From Pseudomonas bubulae (GTDB taxonomy: Bacteria > Pseudomonadota > Gammaproteobacteria > Pseudomonadales > Pseudomonadaceae): a stretch of 64,000 nucleotides of DNA. How positions within the stretch are numbered: the stretch's first letter is position 1; each line of letters begins with the position of its first letter. Under the pieces are notes generated by a model that saw only the letters and a list, made by a program, of their open reading frames with translations, was not told the origin of the DNA and did not search any database. Of this stretch, positions 49,382 to 59,516 are shown piece by piece. The stretch spans positions 1,897,001-1,961,000 of the forward strand of contig NZ_CP146077.1 of the NCBI RefSeq assembly GCF_037023725.1. Direction: 5' to 3'. A program made the translations under genes and the position numbers.

Positions 49382-49852
49382 ATGCGCGCTTTTCTATTGC
49401 TCTTTCTGTTGTTTCCAGTGCTAGAGCTGTACGTCTTTTTCAAGGTCAGCACCGCCATAGGGTTTTTCCCCGCGTTGCTGCTGATCATTGCCGGCTCCAT
49501 GCTGGGTGTTCTGGTCGTTCGCGTCGCAGGCTTGGCCACGGCGCTCAAAGCGCGCGAAAGCCTGAATCGCGGCGAGCTGCCTGCTCAGCAAATGCTTGAA
49601 GGCCTGATGCTGGCGCTGGGTGGTGGACTGTTGGTTCTGCCTGGTTTTATCAGCGATGCGGCCGGTCTGTTGTTGCTGTTCCCGCCAGTTCGCCGGTTTC
49701 TGGTCAACCGCCTGCGCAAGCGTGCTGAAGAACAGGCCATCCGCCAGCGTGCGTTTGCCGAAGACTTCGAAGCCGCACGACCACGTGCCCATCAGCCTTT
49801 GGGGCGTGAGCCCAATGTGATCGAAGGCGAGTTCGAGCATCGCGATAAATAA
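49382..49852 (+). CDS. fxsA: FxsA-family membrane protein
   Basis: A 156-residue protein with a hydrophobic N-terminus (RAFLLLFLLFPVLELYVFFKV), a second membrane segment (GFFPALLLIIAGSMLGVLVV) and a third near residues 75-92, then a charged cytoplasmic tail. E. coli FxsA suppresses F-exclusion of phage T7 when overproduced; its normal role is unknown. The ATG at 49382 follows GAGAGGA; the frame upstream is non-coding. Located directly before groESL as in other pseudomonads. Confidence 0.9.
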   Translation: MRAFLLLFLLFPVLELYVFFKVSTAIGFFPALLLIIAGSMLGVLVVRVAGLATALKARESLNRGELPAQQMLEGLMLALGGGLLVLPGFISDAAGLLLLFPPVRRFLVNRLRKRAEEQAIRQRAFAEDFEAARPRAHQPLGREPNVIEGEFEHRDK

Positions 49853-49868
49853 GGCTTTGGCGTTATCA

Positions 49869-49891
49869 ACACGGCACCTTGGGTGCCGTGT
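49869..49891 (+). terminator. Hairpin downstream of fxsA
   Basis: ACACGGCACC, loop TTG, GGTGCCGTGT, followed by CTGTTT: a ten-pair stem with a weak T tail, 17 bases after the stop. Confidence 0.7.
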
Positions 49892-49935
49892 CTGTTTCAA
49901 GTGGCACGCCAGGTTAAAAATTTCGTGGGCGTGCC

Positions 49936-49963
49936 CTTGTAATAAGTGGATGCGCCCTTATGT
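49936..49963 (+). promoter_or_regulatory. Sigma-32-type (heat-shock) promoter candidate of groES
   Basis: CTTGTAA, 12 bases, CCCTTATGT: one or two bases off the heat-shock consensus CTTGAAA / CCCCATNT at a normal spacing, about 130 bases upstream of groES. No CIRCE repeat is present. Confidence 0.6.
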
Positions 49964-50093
49964 AACGGACACCGCAGGGTTTTACTGGCAACAGCAAAAT
50001 CCCAACCGCGAATCGCACCCGGCATTTCCGGACTTGTAAACCCAGCCGGTATTGACACCGGCCGATGAACACCTCAATTAGGAGAGATCGACA

Positions 50094-50387
50094 ATGAAGC
50101 TTCGTCCTCTGCATGACCGCGTCGTAATCCGTCGCAGCGAAGAAGAAAAGAAAACCGCTGGTGGTATCGTTCTGCCGGGTTCTGCTGCTGAAAAAGCTAA
50201 CAGCGGTGAAGTGATCGCCGTTGGTACGGGTCGCGTTCTGGACAACGGTGAAGTGCGTGCACTGGCCGTTAAAGTGGGTGACAAGGTTGTGTTCGGCCCT
50301 TACTCCGGCAGCAACACTGTAAAAGTCGACGGCGAAGACCTGTTGGTTATGGCTGAGAACGAGATTCTCGCTGTAATTGAAGGCTGA
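50094..50387 (+). CDS. groS: Co-chaperonin GroES
   Basis: A 97-residue GroES that caps the GroEL cage. [18 protein letters not shown] and the mobile loop [18 protein letters not shown] are standard. GGAGAGAT precedes the ATG. groEL follows after 49 bases, so both come from one heat-shock transcript. Confidence 0.98.
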   Translation: MKLRPLHDRVVIRRSEEEKKTAGGIVLPGSAAEKANSGEVIAVGTGRVLDNGEVRALAVKVGDKVVFGPYSGSNTVKVDGEDLLVMAENEILAVIEG

Positions 50388-50424
50388 TTTCCCGCTCCTT
50401 TTCCCGTTACTACAAAGTATTTAA

Positions 50425-52077
<1,653 letters not shown>

Positions 52078-52098
52078 GCCAGCCTTACCCCGCTACGC

Positions 52099-52134
52099 AA
52101 AAGCCCCGCCTGAGTAATCAGGCGGGGCTTTTTT
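52099..52134 (+). terminator. Terminator of groESL
   Basis: AAAAGCCCCGCCTGA, loop GTAA, TCAGGCGGGGCTTTT plus more T residues: a perfect, strong hairpin. Confidence 0.95.
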
Positions 52135-52150
52135 GTAGGTCTGTTAAAAG

Positions 52151-52292
52151 CCCCTCACCCTAGCCCTCTCCCAGAGGGAGAGGGGCTTGACCGAGCCGAT
52201 GCAGGATTCAACTCAATGCATTCAGGCTGTAGAGGGGCTGGGGTTTGCCCCAATCAGCCCCCTCTCCCTATGGGAGAGGGTTGGGGTGAGGG
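52151..52292. repeat. Inverted-repeat element (MITE-like), CCCTCACCC/GGGTGAGGG termini
   Basis: 142 bases with imperfect terminal inverted repeats: CCCCTCACCCTAGCCCTCTC at one end and GAGAGGGTTGGGGTGAGGG at the other, plus inner GGGAGAGGGG-type repeats. Non-coding, between groEL and the converging phosphotransferase gene. Similar elements are dispersed in many Gammaproteobacteria. Confidence 0.8.
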
Positions 52293-52303
52293 TCGTGGGT
52301 CAA

Positions 52304-54253
52304 TTAGCGTTCTGAAACCTGCACATGTCCCTTTTGCGCCGGCTTCCAGCCCAGCAACTGCTGCTTGAAGCCATGACTGGCACCCTGGTAGTAGGCTATT
52401 GCCCGCTCAATCAGCGGATCAGTCGCCGCTACCCGCGATTCAATACTGGTGCTCAGCGCATCATCATGGCGGCGCAGCCCCTGACGCGGACTGAGAATGG
52501 CCAGGTCTTTGCCGTCAAACAAGCCCAGGTGCTGGTAGTTGCCCACGACCACGCGCGGCGGCAGCGGGTTGTCCTGCAACAGGTTGCGGCCAAAGAAGGT
52601 CGACTGGTAATCCAGGTTCAGCAAGCCGAGCAAGGTGGGCGCCAGGTCGATCTGGCTGGCCAGTTGCGAGTTTTCACGGGCGTCGATCAACTTGGGCGCA
52701 TAGATAAACAGCGGGATCTGATAGTTGGTGATCGGCAAGTCTTCCTTGCCGGCACTGCCCGCCGTGTGGTCGGCAACGAAGACGAAAATCGTATTGTCGA
52801 ACCACGGCTTTTTACGCGCATCGTTGAGGAATTGGCCGATGGCGTAGTCGGTGTATTTCACTGCGCCGTCGCGGCCGTTACCCGATTTGATGTCGATCCG
52901 GCCCTCAGGGTAGGTGTAAGGACGGTGGTTGGAGGTGGTCATCAGTTGCAACAAAAACGGTTTTTGTTGCGCGTAATTGGCATCGGCCAGTTTCAGGGTT
53001 TCGCGGTACAAGTCTTCGTCAGCCATGCCCCAGGCATTTTTGAAATGAATATCGGCTTCATTCACGCTGCTTTGGTCGACAACGCGGTAACCGTTGCCGC
53101 TGAAGAAGGCGTTCATATTGTCAAAGTAACCGCGCCCGCCATAGACGAACACGCTGTCATAGCCCACGCCATTGAGCTGCTGGCCCAGGCTGGCAAAGCC
53201 GCTTTCACGGCCGATACGCTTGACGATTGAACGCCCGGGCGTCGGCGGAATGGCCAGGGTAATGGCTTCCAGGCCCCGGTCGGTACGCGTGCCGGTGGCA
53301 TAAAAGTTGTTGAAGTACAGGCTCTCTTTACGCAGCTGATCCAGATTCGGCGTCAGGTTGCGGCCATCACCGTTGCTGCCCAGGTACTTGGCACTGAGGC
53401 TTTCGATGGTCACCAGTACGATATTGGGCTGGCGCACAGCACCCGGGTTATCGATGTTGCGGCGGATATCCAGTGGGTCCTGGCCCACAAAGGTGGCGTT
53501 GGGCTCGGTCAGTTCGGCGCGCAACTGTTTGGCCACTACATCGGTGGGCAGGCTGGCGTAAAACTGCTGGTAGTCCAGCTCGTTGTTACGGAATGCGGCG
53601 AAGAACTGGTAAGGGCCATTGCTCGCCAGTTCATGCTGGTAGGCGTTGCCGCCCTGACCGCGCGGGCTGTCCTGGTCGAGCAGTTGCAGGCTCAGGCCCG
53701 CTACCAGCAGCAGGCCTGCAAAGGTGGCGATACGTCCACCCAGTGTCGGTAGCTCGGCATTCATGGCCGCATTGAACGGTTTACGCACTATCAGGCTCAA
53801 TACAATGGCAGCCAGGGCGATGGCGCTGAGCAGGATGCCGATTGGATAGGATTCCAGTACGTTATTCAGCACTTCATCGGAGTAGACCAGGTAGTCCACG
53901 GCGATAAAGTTGAAACGCACGCCGAACTCATCCCAGAACAGCCACTCGGCCACGCCAGTAAAAAGCATGGCAAACAAGCTGACCGTCAGCAGGCCCTGCA
54001 GGAACCACTGGTGGCCGCGGCGACGCCACAGGGCTGGTGGGCATAACAGCAGATAGCCCCCCAGCGGCACGGCGGCATAGGCTAGAAAGCCAAGGTCGTA
54101 GAGCAAACCAATGCCAAACACGGGCAGCCAGTTGTTGCCGGCCTCTCCCAGGTGTGTAACTAGCAGAACGCCTCGGGTGATTAGAAAGGTCGCCAGCCAA
54201 CAGCCAGTCAACAGCAGGAGATAGCGCATAGGCGCGGTGTGCAGCAGACGCAT
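52304..54253 (-). CDS. LTA-synthase-like phosphoglycerol transferase / sulfatase-family membrane protein
   Basis: A 649-residue protein with about five N-terminal membrane helices (to about residue 195) and a large periplasmic sulfatase-fold domain. Metal and nucleophile region: VTIESLSAKYLG (Glu284) and ATGTRTDRGLEA, where the Thr at about 322-324 corresponds to the LtaS nucleophile; further FVYGGRGYFDNMNAF and VFVADHTAG. Relatives move phosphoglycerol or phosphoethanolamine from phospholipid to glucans or lipids; the exact product is unknown. I use the ATG at 54253 with AAGGAAA upstream. Confidence 0.85.
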   Translation of the reverse strand: MRLLHTAPMRYLLLLTGCWLATFLITRGVLLVTHLGEAGNNWLPVFGIGLLYDLGFLAYAAVPLGGYLLLCPPALWRRRGHQWFLQGLLTVSLFAMLFTGVAEWLFWDEFGVRFNFIAVDYLVYSDEVLNNVLESYPIGILLSAIALAAIVLSLIVRKPFNAAMNAELPTLGGRIATFAGLLLVAGLSLQLLDQDSPRGQGGNAYQHELASNGPYQFFAAFRNNELDYQQFYASLPTDVVAKQLRAELTEPNATFVGQDPLDIRRNIDNPGAVRQPNIVLVTIESLSAKYLGSNGDGRNLTPNLDQLRKESLYFNNFYATGTRTDRGLEAITLAIPPTPGRSIVKRIGRESGFASLGQQLNGVGYDSVFVYGGRGYFDNMNAFFSGNGYRVVDQSSVNEADIHFKNAWGMADEDLYRETLKLADANYAQQKPFLLQLMTTSNHRPYTYPEGRIDIKSGNGRDGAVKYTDYAIGQFLNDARKKPWFDNTIFVFVADHTAGSAGKEDLPITNYQIPLFIYAPKLIDARENSQLASQIDLAPTLLGLLNLDYQSTFFGRNLLQDNPLPPRVVVGNYQHLGLFDGKDLAILSPRQGLRRHDDALSTSIESRVAATDPLIERAIAYYQGASHGFKQQLLGWKPAQKGHVQVSER

Positions 54254-54456
54254 TAGTTGTTTTTCCTTAAACGCGGGGGTGCGAAAGTGTGCCGGCGCCA
54301 CTGTATTGAGTTTGTGAACCGACAGTAAAAAAAATGTCATTTATGTGAGAGTCGTAACTAAATTGTCTGAGCGCCCTGTGGTGCTGGCCCTGCGGGGTTC
54401 TTGGCCTTAAGCTGCGCGGGCCAAGACGGCCGTAACTGTGAACGGAGAGAGTGCCC

Positions 54457-55140
54457 ATGCGAATTCTATTGGTTGAAGACAACCGCGATATCCTCGCCAA
54501 CCTTGCCGACTACCTGGGTCTCAAGGGCTATACCGTTGACTGTGCGCAAGATGGTTTGTCGGGCCTGCACCTGGCGGCCACCGAGCATTACGACCTGATT
54601 GTGCTCGATATCATGTTGCCCGGCATCGACGGCTACACCCTGTGCAAGCGCCTGCGTGAAGATGCCCGTCGCGATACCCCGGTGATCATGCTGACCGCCC
54701 GCGACCAGTTGGATGACCGCCTGCAAGGCTTCAAGTCAGGTGCCGATGACTATTTGCTAAAACCCTTTGCCCTGTCCGAGCTGGCTGCCCGCATCGAGGC
54801 GGTTTTGCGTCGTGCCCAGGGCGGCGGGCGACGCGAACTGCAGGTCGGCGAGTTGCGTTACGACCTCGATACCCTGGAAGTGACACGCGAAGGCCGTCTG
54901 CTCAAGCTCAATCCGGTGGGCTTGAAATTGCTGGCGGTACTCATGCAGAAAAGCCCCCATGTATTGCGCCGCGAAGTGCTGGAAGAAGCCTTGTGGGGCG
55001 ATGATTGCCCGGACAGCGACAGCCTGCGCAGCCACGTCCACCAATTGCGTCAGGTCATCGACAAGCCGTTCGACAAGCCTCTGTTGCACACCGTACATGG
55101 CGTGGGCTATCGCCTCGCCGAGGTTCGTGATGGAGTTTAG
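54457..55140 (+). CDS. colR: Two-component response regulator ColR
   Basis: A 227-residue OmpR-type regulator. Phospho-acceptor Asp51 (LIVLDIMLPG), the Thr/Lys switch residues (MLTARD, LLKPFA) and a winged-helix effector domain ending HTVHGVGYRLAEV. It is nearly identical, as I recall it, to P. putida and P. fluorescens ColR, which helps maintain the outer membrane and root colonisation. The ATG at 54457 follows GGAGAG; a GTG two codons earlier is possible. Its stop overlaps colS by 11 bases. Confidence 0.95.
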   Translation: MRILLVEDNRDILANLADYLGLKGYTVDCAQDGLSGLHLAATEHYDLIVLDIMLPGIDGYTLCKRLREDARRDTPVIMLTARDQLDDRLQGFKSGADDYLLKPFALSELAARIEAVLRRAQGGGRRELQVGELRYDLDTLEVTREGRLLKLNPVGLKLLAVLMQKSPHVLRREVLEEALWGDDCPDSDSLRSHVHQLRQVIDKPFDKPLLHTVHGVGYRLAEVRDGV

Positions 55141-56410
55141 GCAAAGTCTTTCCCAGCGGATCATCATCGCTTTTGCATTGATGAGCGCGCTGGTGGCAGG
55201 GACATTCGCTGTGGGCATTATTGCCACCGTGCACCTGGTCGAAGAAAAACTCATATCGGCAGGGCTGGGCGGGGATTTGCAGCGCCTGTTGCTGATGGAC
55301 AACGGCGCGGAGTGGAACCATCGCCCCAAGCCGAGCCAGCTGTTTTATTTCAGTGGCGGGCGTGGCGACTTTGCCCTGCCCAAGGACCTGCGTCATCTGG
55401 ATCCGGGCTTTCATGAGGTGTTCCGTGACCAGTTGTCGTATCACGCGATGGTAGAAGTGGTCGATGGCCGGCGTTATGTCCTGCTGCAAGACCAGAGCGA
55501 TTTTGAAGAGCGCGAGCGCGTGTTGTTTGCTGTGGTCGCCGTCGGTTTTGTCCTGGCGCTGGCGCTGGCGGTGTTCCTGGGTTGGACCCTGGCGCGGCGG
55601 GTGATGGCTCCGGTTATCCGTCTGGCACGTCAGGTTCGCCATCGCGATCAGTTACTGGGGCTGGCGCCGCCGTTGGCCCCGGATTATGCGGCCGATGAAG
55701 TGGGCGAGCTGGCAGTGGCGTTCGATGCCACGCTGGGTCGGTTGCGCGACACCCTGACCCGCGAGCGTTTGTTCACCAGTGATGTCAGTCACGAGCTGCG
55801 TACTCCGCTGATGGTGCTGGCCAGTTCCTGCGAGCTGTTGCTGGAAAGCCCGTCGCTGGATCAGCGCAGTCGTTCACAGGTCGAGCGTATTTCCCGTGCC
55901 TGTGAGGAAATGCGCGAACTGGTGCAAACCTTCCTCATGCTGGCCCGTGCCCAGCATGAGGATGCCAACATGTCGCCTACGGTGACCTTGACTACCGTGG
56001 CCGAAGGCCTGATCAGCCTGTGGCGCGAGCCGATTGAAGCTAAGGGTCTTGAGCTGATCTACGACCCCGGCAATCCGCTGGATACCCGTTATAACGCCAC
56101 TTTCCTGCATGCAGTCATGGGCAACTTGTTGCGCAATGCCTTGCACTACACCGACAGCGGGTTTATCCGGCTGACCCTGGAACCCAGCGGTTTTGTGGTG
56201 GAAGACAGCGGCGTGGGCATCCCTGAAGAAAAGCGCCAGGCGATGTTTCAGCCCTTTGTGCGCGGCAGCGAAAAACGCGGTGAAGGCCTGGGGCTTGGCC
56301 TGTCACTGGTGCAGCGCATCTGCGATAGCCAGGGCTGGCGGGTCACACTGACCACCATGGAGCCAAATGGCTGCCGTTTTCGTGTCGAGCTTGGTCCGGC
56401 CGAGGTTTGA
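55130..56410 (+). CDS. colS: Sensor histidine kinase ColS
   Basis: A 426-residue membrane kinase: TM1 at about 9-31, a roughly 95-residue periplasmic loop, TM2 at 131-153, HAMP, phospho-acceptor His221 (SDVSHELRTPL), then the HATPase domain (VEDSGVGIPEEKRQ and GLGLGLSLV). Glu38, Glu96, Glu126 and Glu129 (EERE, an ExxE motif) are all present; these are the residues linked to Fe(III)/Zn sensing in P. putida ColS. The ATG at 55130 overlaps colR, so the pair is translationally coupled. Confidence 0.94.
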   Translation: MEFRQSLSQRIIIAFALMSALVAGTFAVGIIATVHLVEEKLISAGLGGDLQRLLLMDNGAEWNHRPKPSQLFYFSGGRGDFALPKDLRHLDPGFHEVFRDQLSYHAMVEVVDGRRYVLLQDQSDFEERERVLFAVVAVGFVLALALAVFLGWTLARRVMAPVIRLARQVRHRDQLLGLAPPLAPDYAADEVGELAVAFDATLGRLRDTLTRERLFTSDVSHELRTPLMVLASSCELLLESPSLDQRSRSQVERISRACEEMRELVQTFLMLARAQHEDANMSPTVTLTTVAEGLISLWREPIEAKGLELIYDPGNPLDTRYNATFLHAVMGNLLRNALHYTDSGFIRLTLEPSGFVVEDSGVGIPEEKRQAMFQPFVRGSEKRGEGLGLGLSLVQRICDSQGWRVTLTTMEPNGCRFRVELGPAEV

Positions 56411-56523
56411 AGTCTTTTCTGCGGCTTGCGTTCTGCAGGCCGCACACCCCGAAAGTCTGTACGTAAGTGGCCCTGCGCCAGTACTTTCAACCTGTAAAAC
56501 CTTGAAATGTTTGTATGAATGGT

Positions 56524-56539
56524 CTGACAGAATTTTCAC
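56524..56539 (+). promoter_or_regulatory. Candidate ColR-binding site
   Basis: CTGACAGAATTTTCAC matches the ColR consensus as I recall it, YYNASNNYTTTTTCAC, at 14 of 16 positions, 68 bases upstream of the methyltransferase start and after the colS stop. Confidence 0.5.
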
Positions 56540-56606
56540 CTGTCCATGACCTGATGCACACGTCCCGCTGATTAAGGTAGTGCTCATTAGCTTCTGGAGC
56601 ACTTGC

Positions 56607-57287
56607 ATGAACTCGATCATCAAACTCAAATTTTCTGAAAAGTACGACCAGCATCACGCTACGCAATACCTGATCAAGCATCAGGACGGCCTGGCCCGAC
56701 GTTTGTCGCACAAGCGCGATGAACAATTGGCGCGTCGCGCTTTGCAGCTGGCAGGCGAACCTCAGGTCGTTCTCGATTTGCCTTGTGGCGCGGGCCGTTT
56801 CTGGCCGTTGCTGGCACAAATGCCAAGCCGCGAGATCATCGGTGCCGATAACTCGGCGTCCATGCTGGAGGTGGCATCTTTGGCCCAACCCGCCGACGTA
56901 GTGAAACGGGTACGGCGCTTGCAGATGTCAGCTTTTGAAATAGATTTGCCTGACAACTCGGTTGACAGTGTTTTTTGCATGCGCTTGTTGCACCACATTG
57001 GCGATGCAAGCCACCGGATGGCTCTATTACGGGAGCTTCATCGCGTTAGCCGGGACAGTGTGATTATCTCATTGTGGGTAGATGGCAATTTTAAGGCCTG
57101 GAAACGCAAGCGTCTCGAGCGTCAACGCGCTGCAGAGGCAGATCAATACGGTTACCAAAATCGTTTTGTGTTACCTGCTGCTACAGTGGAGGCGGAATTC
57201 AAAAAGGCAAGTTTCACCGTTCAGGACCATTTGGACTTTATTCCGCTCTATGCGATGTGGCGGGTTTACGTATTACGAAAGAGATAA
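56607..57287 (+). CDS. Class I SAM-dependent methyltransferase (colRS-linked, WarA-like)
   Basis: A 226-residue Rossmann methyltransferase. SAM motif I is VLDLPCGAGRFWPLL (about residue 60), with IIGADNSASML as the acidic loop and LQMSAFEIDLPDNSVDSVFCMRLLHHIGD as motif II/III. In P. fluorescens and P. putida the ColRS operon is followed by such a methyltransferase and an LPS heptose kinase-like gene, thought to modify LPS core; the same is inferred here. The ATG at 56607 has CTGGAG upstream. inaA-like gene follows after three bases. Confidence 0.85.
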   Translation: MNSIIKLKFSEKYDQHHATQYLIKHQDGLARRLSHKRDEQLARRALQLAGEPQVVLDLPCGAGRFWPLLAQMPSREIIGADNSASMLEVASLAQPADVVKRVRRLQMSAFEIDLPDNSVDSVFCMRLLHHIGDASHRMALLRELHRVSRDSVIISLWVDGNFKAWKRKRLERQRAAEADQYGYQNRFVLPAATVEAEFKKASFTVQDHLDFIPLYAMWRVYVLRKR

Positions 57288-57290
57288 CTC

Positions 57291-58007
57291 ATGACCGTTG
57301 ATTTTGTACAGCAATCCCCCTCTGCGACTGAAGACCCATTCGAGTTTTACTGGAATCAGCAAGGCGAATGGGTTGAAGAGCCCAATCAGCGTCGTGGTGG
57401 CGAGAGTGGTGTACAACGGATTCATGATGGTGAAGGGCGCTTGCTCTACGCCAAACGACAGGTGGGGCATACCTACCGTAGCTGGCGTTACCCGCTGGGT
57501 CGCCCGACGGTGTTGCGTGAACAGGATGCGTTGCTGGCCTTGAGCGCTTTGTCGGTTGGTGTGCCGGAGCTGGTGTACTGCGGAGCGCAACAAGCAACAG
57601 ACAAGCAATGGCGTGCATTGCTGGTGACCGTGGGCCTGGAAGGCTTTGTTGAAATCGATAACTGGTACGCCGCCGGTGAGCGCGAGCGCTGCGGTGAAGC
57701 GGTACATGACCGAGTGCTTGAAGCGATAGGCCATACCTTGGCTCGTATGCACCTGGGCCGTTGGCAGCACGGCTGCCTGTACGCCAAACATGTCTTTGTA
57801 CGGGTGACGGGGCAGGGCGAGGGAGCCGAGGTTGACGTGGCTTTGCTGGACCTGGAAAAAAGTCGGCAACGCCTGACGGCCCAAAAAGCCGCTTCCCACG
57901 ATCTTAAACAACTGCGGCGCCATTCGTCGTGGAGTGCTACAGAGTGGGACAGACTGATCTACTTTTATAAAACAGTGTTTGGCAGCGCTATCAAAGGTTT
58001 ACGGTGA
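57291..58007 (+). CDS. InaA/WaaP-family lipopolysaccharide core kinase-like protein
   Basis: A 238-residue eukaryotic-like kinase of the Kdo/WaaP group. It lacks long hydrophobic parts. The catalytic loop resembles MHLGRWQHGCLYAKHVFV and the metal-binding DFG equivalent is LLDLEKSRQR; these weakly match protein-kinase motifs, as is usual in InaA/WapQ. Probably phosphorylates heptose of LPS inner core. The start ATG at 57291 lies three bases after the methyltransferase stop, so both are co-transcribed under the likely ColR site. Confidence 0.8.
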   Translation: MTVDFVQQSPSATEDPFEFYWNQQGEWVEEPNQRRGGESGVQRIHDGEGRLLYAKRQVGHTYRSWRYPLGRPTVLREQDALLALSALSVGVPELVYCGAQQATDKQWRALLVTVGLEGFVEIDNWYAAGERERCGEAVHDRVLEAIGHTLARMHLGRWQHGCLYAKHVFVRVTGQGEGAEVDVALLDLEKSRQRLTAQKAASHDLKQLRRHSSWSATEWDRLIYFYKTVFGSAIKGLR

Positions 58008-58228
58008 TGAAGCGAGAAATAGCACGAAGTTTGTTTCTGCTGGGTGCCCTGGTCATTGCTGGCGTGGCGTTTGCCGCATGGGAACAGCCTGTGACTCGAG
58101 TGTTGAGCGGGGCCCAAATAGGGGCTCATTGTCCGTTGCCGCGCGTGGTCAAAGCTGCGGTAGCAACCCGGCCCGACCACGACCTGTTGCTGTTCATGTT
58201 TGGAATGAGCCAGGGGCTGAAGAAGTAA
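58007..58228 (+). CDS. Small uncharacterised exported protein at the end of the colRS cluster
   Basis: A 73-residue protein. Its ATG overlaps the kinase stop as TGATG, so translation is coupled. The first about 24 residues form a signal peptide (MKREIARSLFLLGALVIAGVAFA), then a short mature part of about 50 residues with a single Cys and a hydrophobic DLLLFMFGM near the end. I do not recognise a family. Position suggests an envelope role next to LPS modification. Coding is supported by the coupling, the signal peptide and the codon usage. Confidence 0.7.
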   Translation: MKREIARSLFLLGALVIAGVAFAAWEQPVTRVLSGAQIGAHCPLPRVVKAAVATRPDHDLLLFMFGMSQGLKK

Positions 58229-58239
58229 TAGCCAAGTCC

Positions 58240-58391
58240 CTGTAGCAGTTGACGAGCCGTGCGAGGCTACGTCCGGCTGCGCAGCAGTCGTAAAGCCATC
58301 CAGCGTTGGTGTATCTGATACACCGTGATCTTTGGGTTTACGACTGCTGCGCAGCCGGACGCAGCCTCTTTCCTTAGGCAGCGACTACAAG
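58240..58391. repeat. Long imperfect palindrome (second REP-like family)
   Basis: An arm of about 50 bases containing GTCCGGCTGCGCAGCAGTCG and GTAAA, matched by its inverse (GTTTACGACTGCTGCGCAGC, CGGAC) around a core of about 50 bases. Between the converging small protein gene and DUF1513 gene; can act as terminator for both. Confidence 0.82.
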
Positions 58392-58404
58392 TGTTTCTGC
58401 AGCT

Positions 58405-59502
58405 CTACATGATATGCAAATGGTTGTCCCAAAGCCCCGAGGGTAAATCCAATGGCTTGGCTATCAGCTCGCTCTGACGGCAATCGTAGAAACGGCAACG
58501 GCCCTGGCCGGACGTAACCACAAAGCCATCCTCCACTGCACCCACCCCAGCACAATCCGGTAATGGCGCATCCAGGCGCAGCACGCCACTGTCCAGGTCC
58601 CAGATAAAGAACCGATTGCCCCGCGGAGCCGTCAGCGCAACCAGACGCAACTCGCTGTGAACCGCGACACTGGCGGTGTAATGGCCCATGGCGCGCAGTT
58701 GCTGCTCGGCCACCGGGAAGGGTTCAAATGGCTGGCCGGGACGCTTGATGGCCAACAGTTCCGACAACTCATGGGCATCCCCCATAAATTGCTGGCAAGC
58801 GACGATGGTGCCGTCACTGGCAATGCCCAAATGGCGCACACTGTTCATTTGCTGGCTCAGGGTTTCCTGGCTGATCAGGCTGCCATCACGGTGCATCAGC
58901 ACCAGGCTGGGTTCCATCGCGTTCAGGTTCATTTCGACCCGGCTTTCGGCTTCGGTACGAATACCGCCGTTGGCCACCACCAGTGTTTCACCGTCAGGCA
59001 TCCACGACACCTGATGCGGGCCGACGCCGTGGGTGGGAATTTCACCGCTGTGGATCAGGCGCTCGCCTTCAAAGCGATAAACCCCAAGCAAGCCACGGCC
59101 CGGATCAGTGGTGTCGTTTTCAGTGGTGTACAGCCACTCGCCGTCTTTATGGATGACCGCGTGCCCATAAAAATGCCTGTTGGGCCGGGACGTCAGGGTT
59201 TGCAGCAACTCCCCGTCTGTCAGGCTGATCAGGTAGCTTTCGGTACCGGGGCGCCGCGCCACGAACAGGGCAATGGGCAGTGTCGGATGGTTAATGATGT
59301 CATGGCAGCGCTGGCCGACCCGGGTGCTGAACACCTGAGTGCCATCCAGACGATAACCAACAGCCAGGTGATTGCCGTCTGCATCGTCGCGGGCACTCAG
59401 CAGCAACGGGCTTTGGCCTTTCTGTTTAAACAGTGACCAACCGCCCAGCGTGATTGCACTGAGCAATAAGCCACCAAGCTTGAGTGCTTGCCTGCGCATC
59501 AT
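58405..59502 (-). CDS. DUF1513 domain protein (iron-linked imelysin cluster)
   Basis: A 365-residue protein with a Tat-like signal (RRQALKLGGLLLSAITLGG) and a beta-propeller-like body (HLAVGYRLDGTQVF, YGHAVIHKDGEWLYTTEND, GVGPHQVSWMPDGETLVVANGG). Export to the periplasm is likely. The family is regularly linked to imelysin and di-heme oxidase genes but its role is unknown. The ATG at 59502 has AAGGAAGG upstream; the frame extends six codons more. Last gene of the operon with the imelysin and di-heme genes. Confidence 0.82.
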   Translation of the reverse strand: MMRRQALKLGGLLLSAITLGGWSLFKQKGQSPLLLSARDDADGNHLAVGYRLDGTQVFSTRVGQRCHDIINHPTLPIALFVARRPGTESYLISLTDGELLQTLTSRPNRHFYGHAVIHKDGEWLYTTENDTTDPGRGLLGVYRFEGERLIHSGEIPTHGVGPHQVSWMPDGETLVVANGGIRTEAESRVEMNLNAMEPSLVLMHRDGSLISQETLSQQMNSVRHLGIASDGTIVACQQFMGDAHELSELLAIKRPGQPFEPFPVAEQQLRAMGHYTASVAVHSELRLVALTAPRGNRFFIWDLDSGVLRLDAPLPDCAGVGAVEDGFVVTSGQGRCRFYDCRQSELIAKPLDLPSGLWDNHLHIM

Positions 59503-59516
59503 CGAACCTTCCTTTA

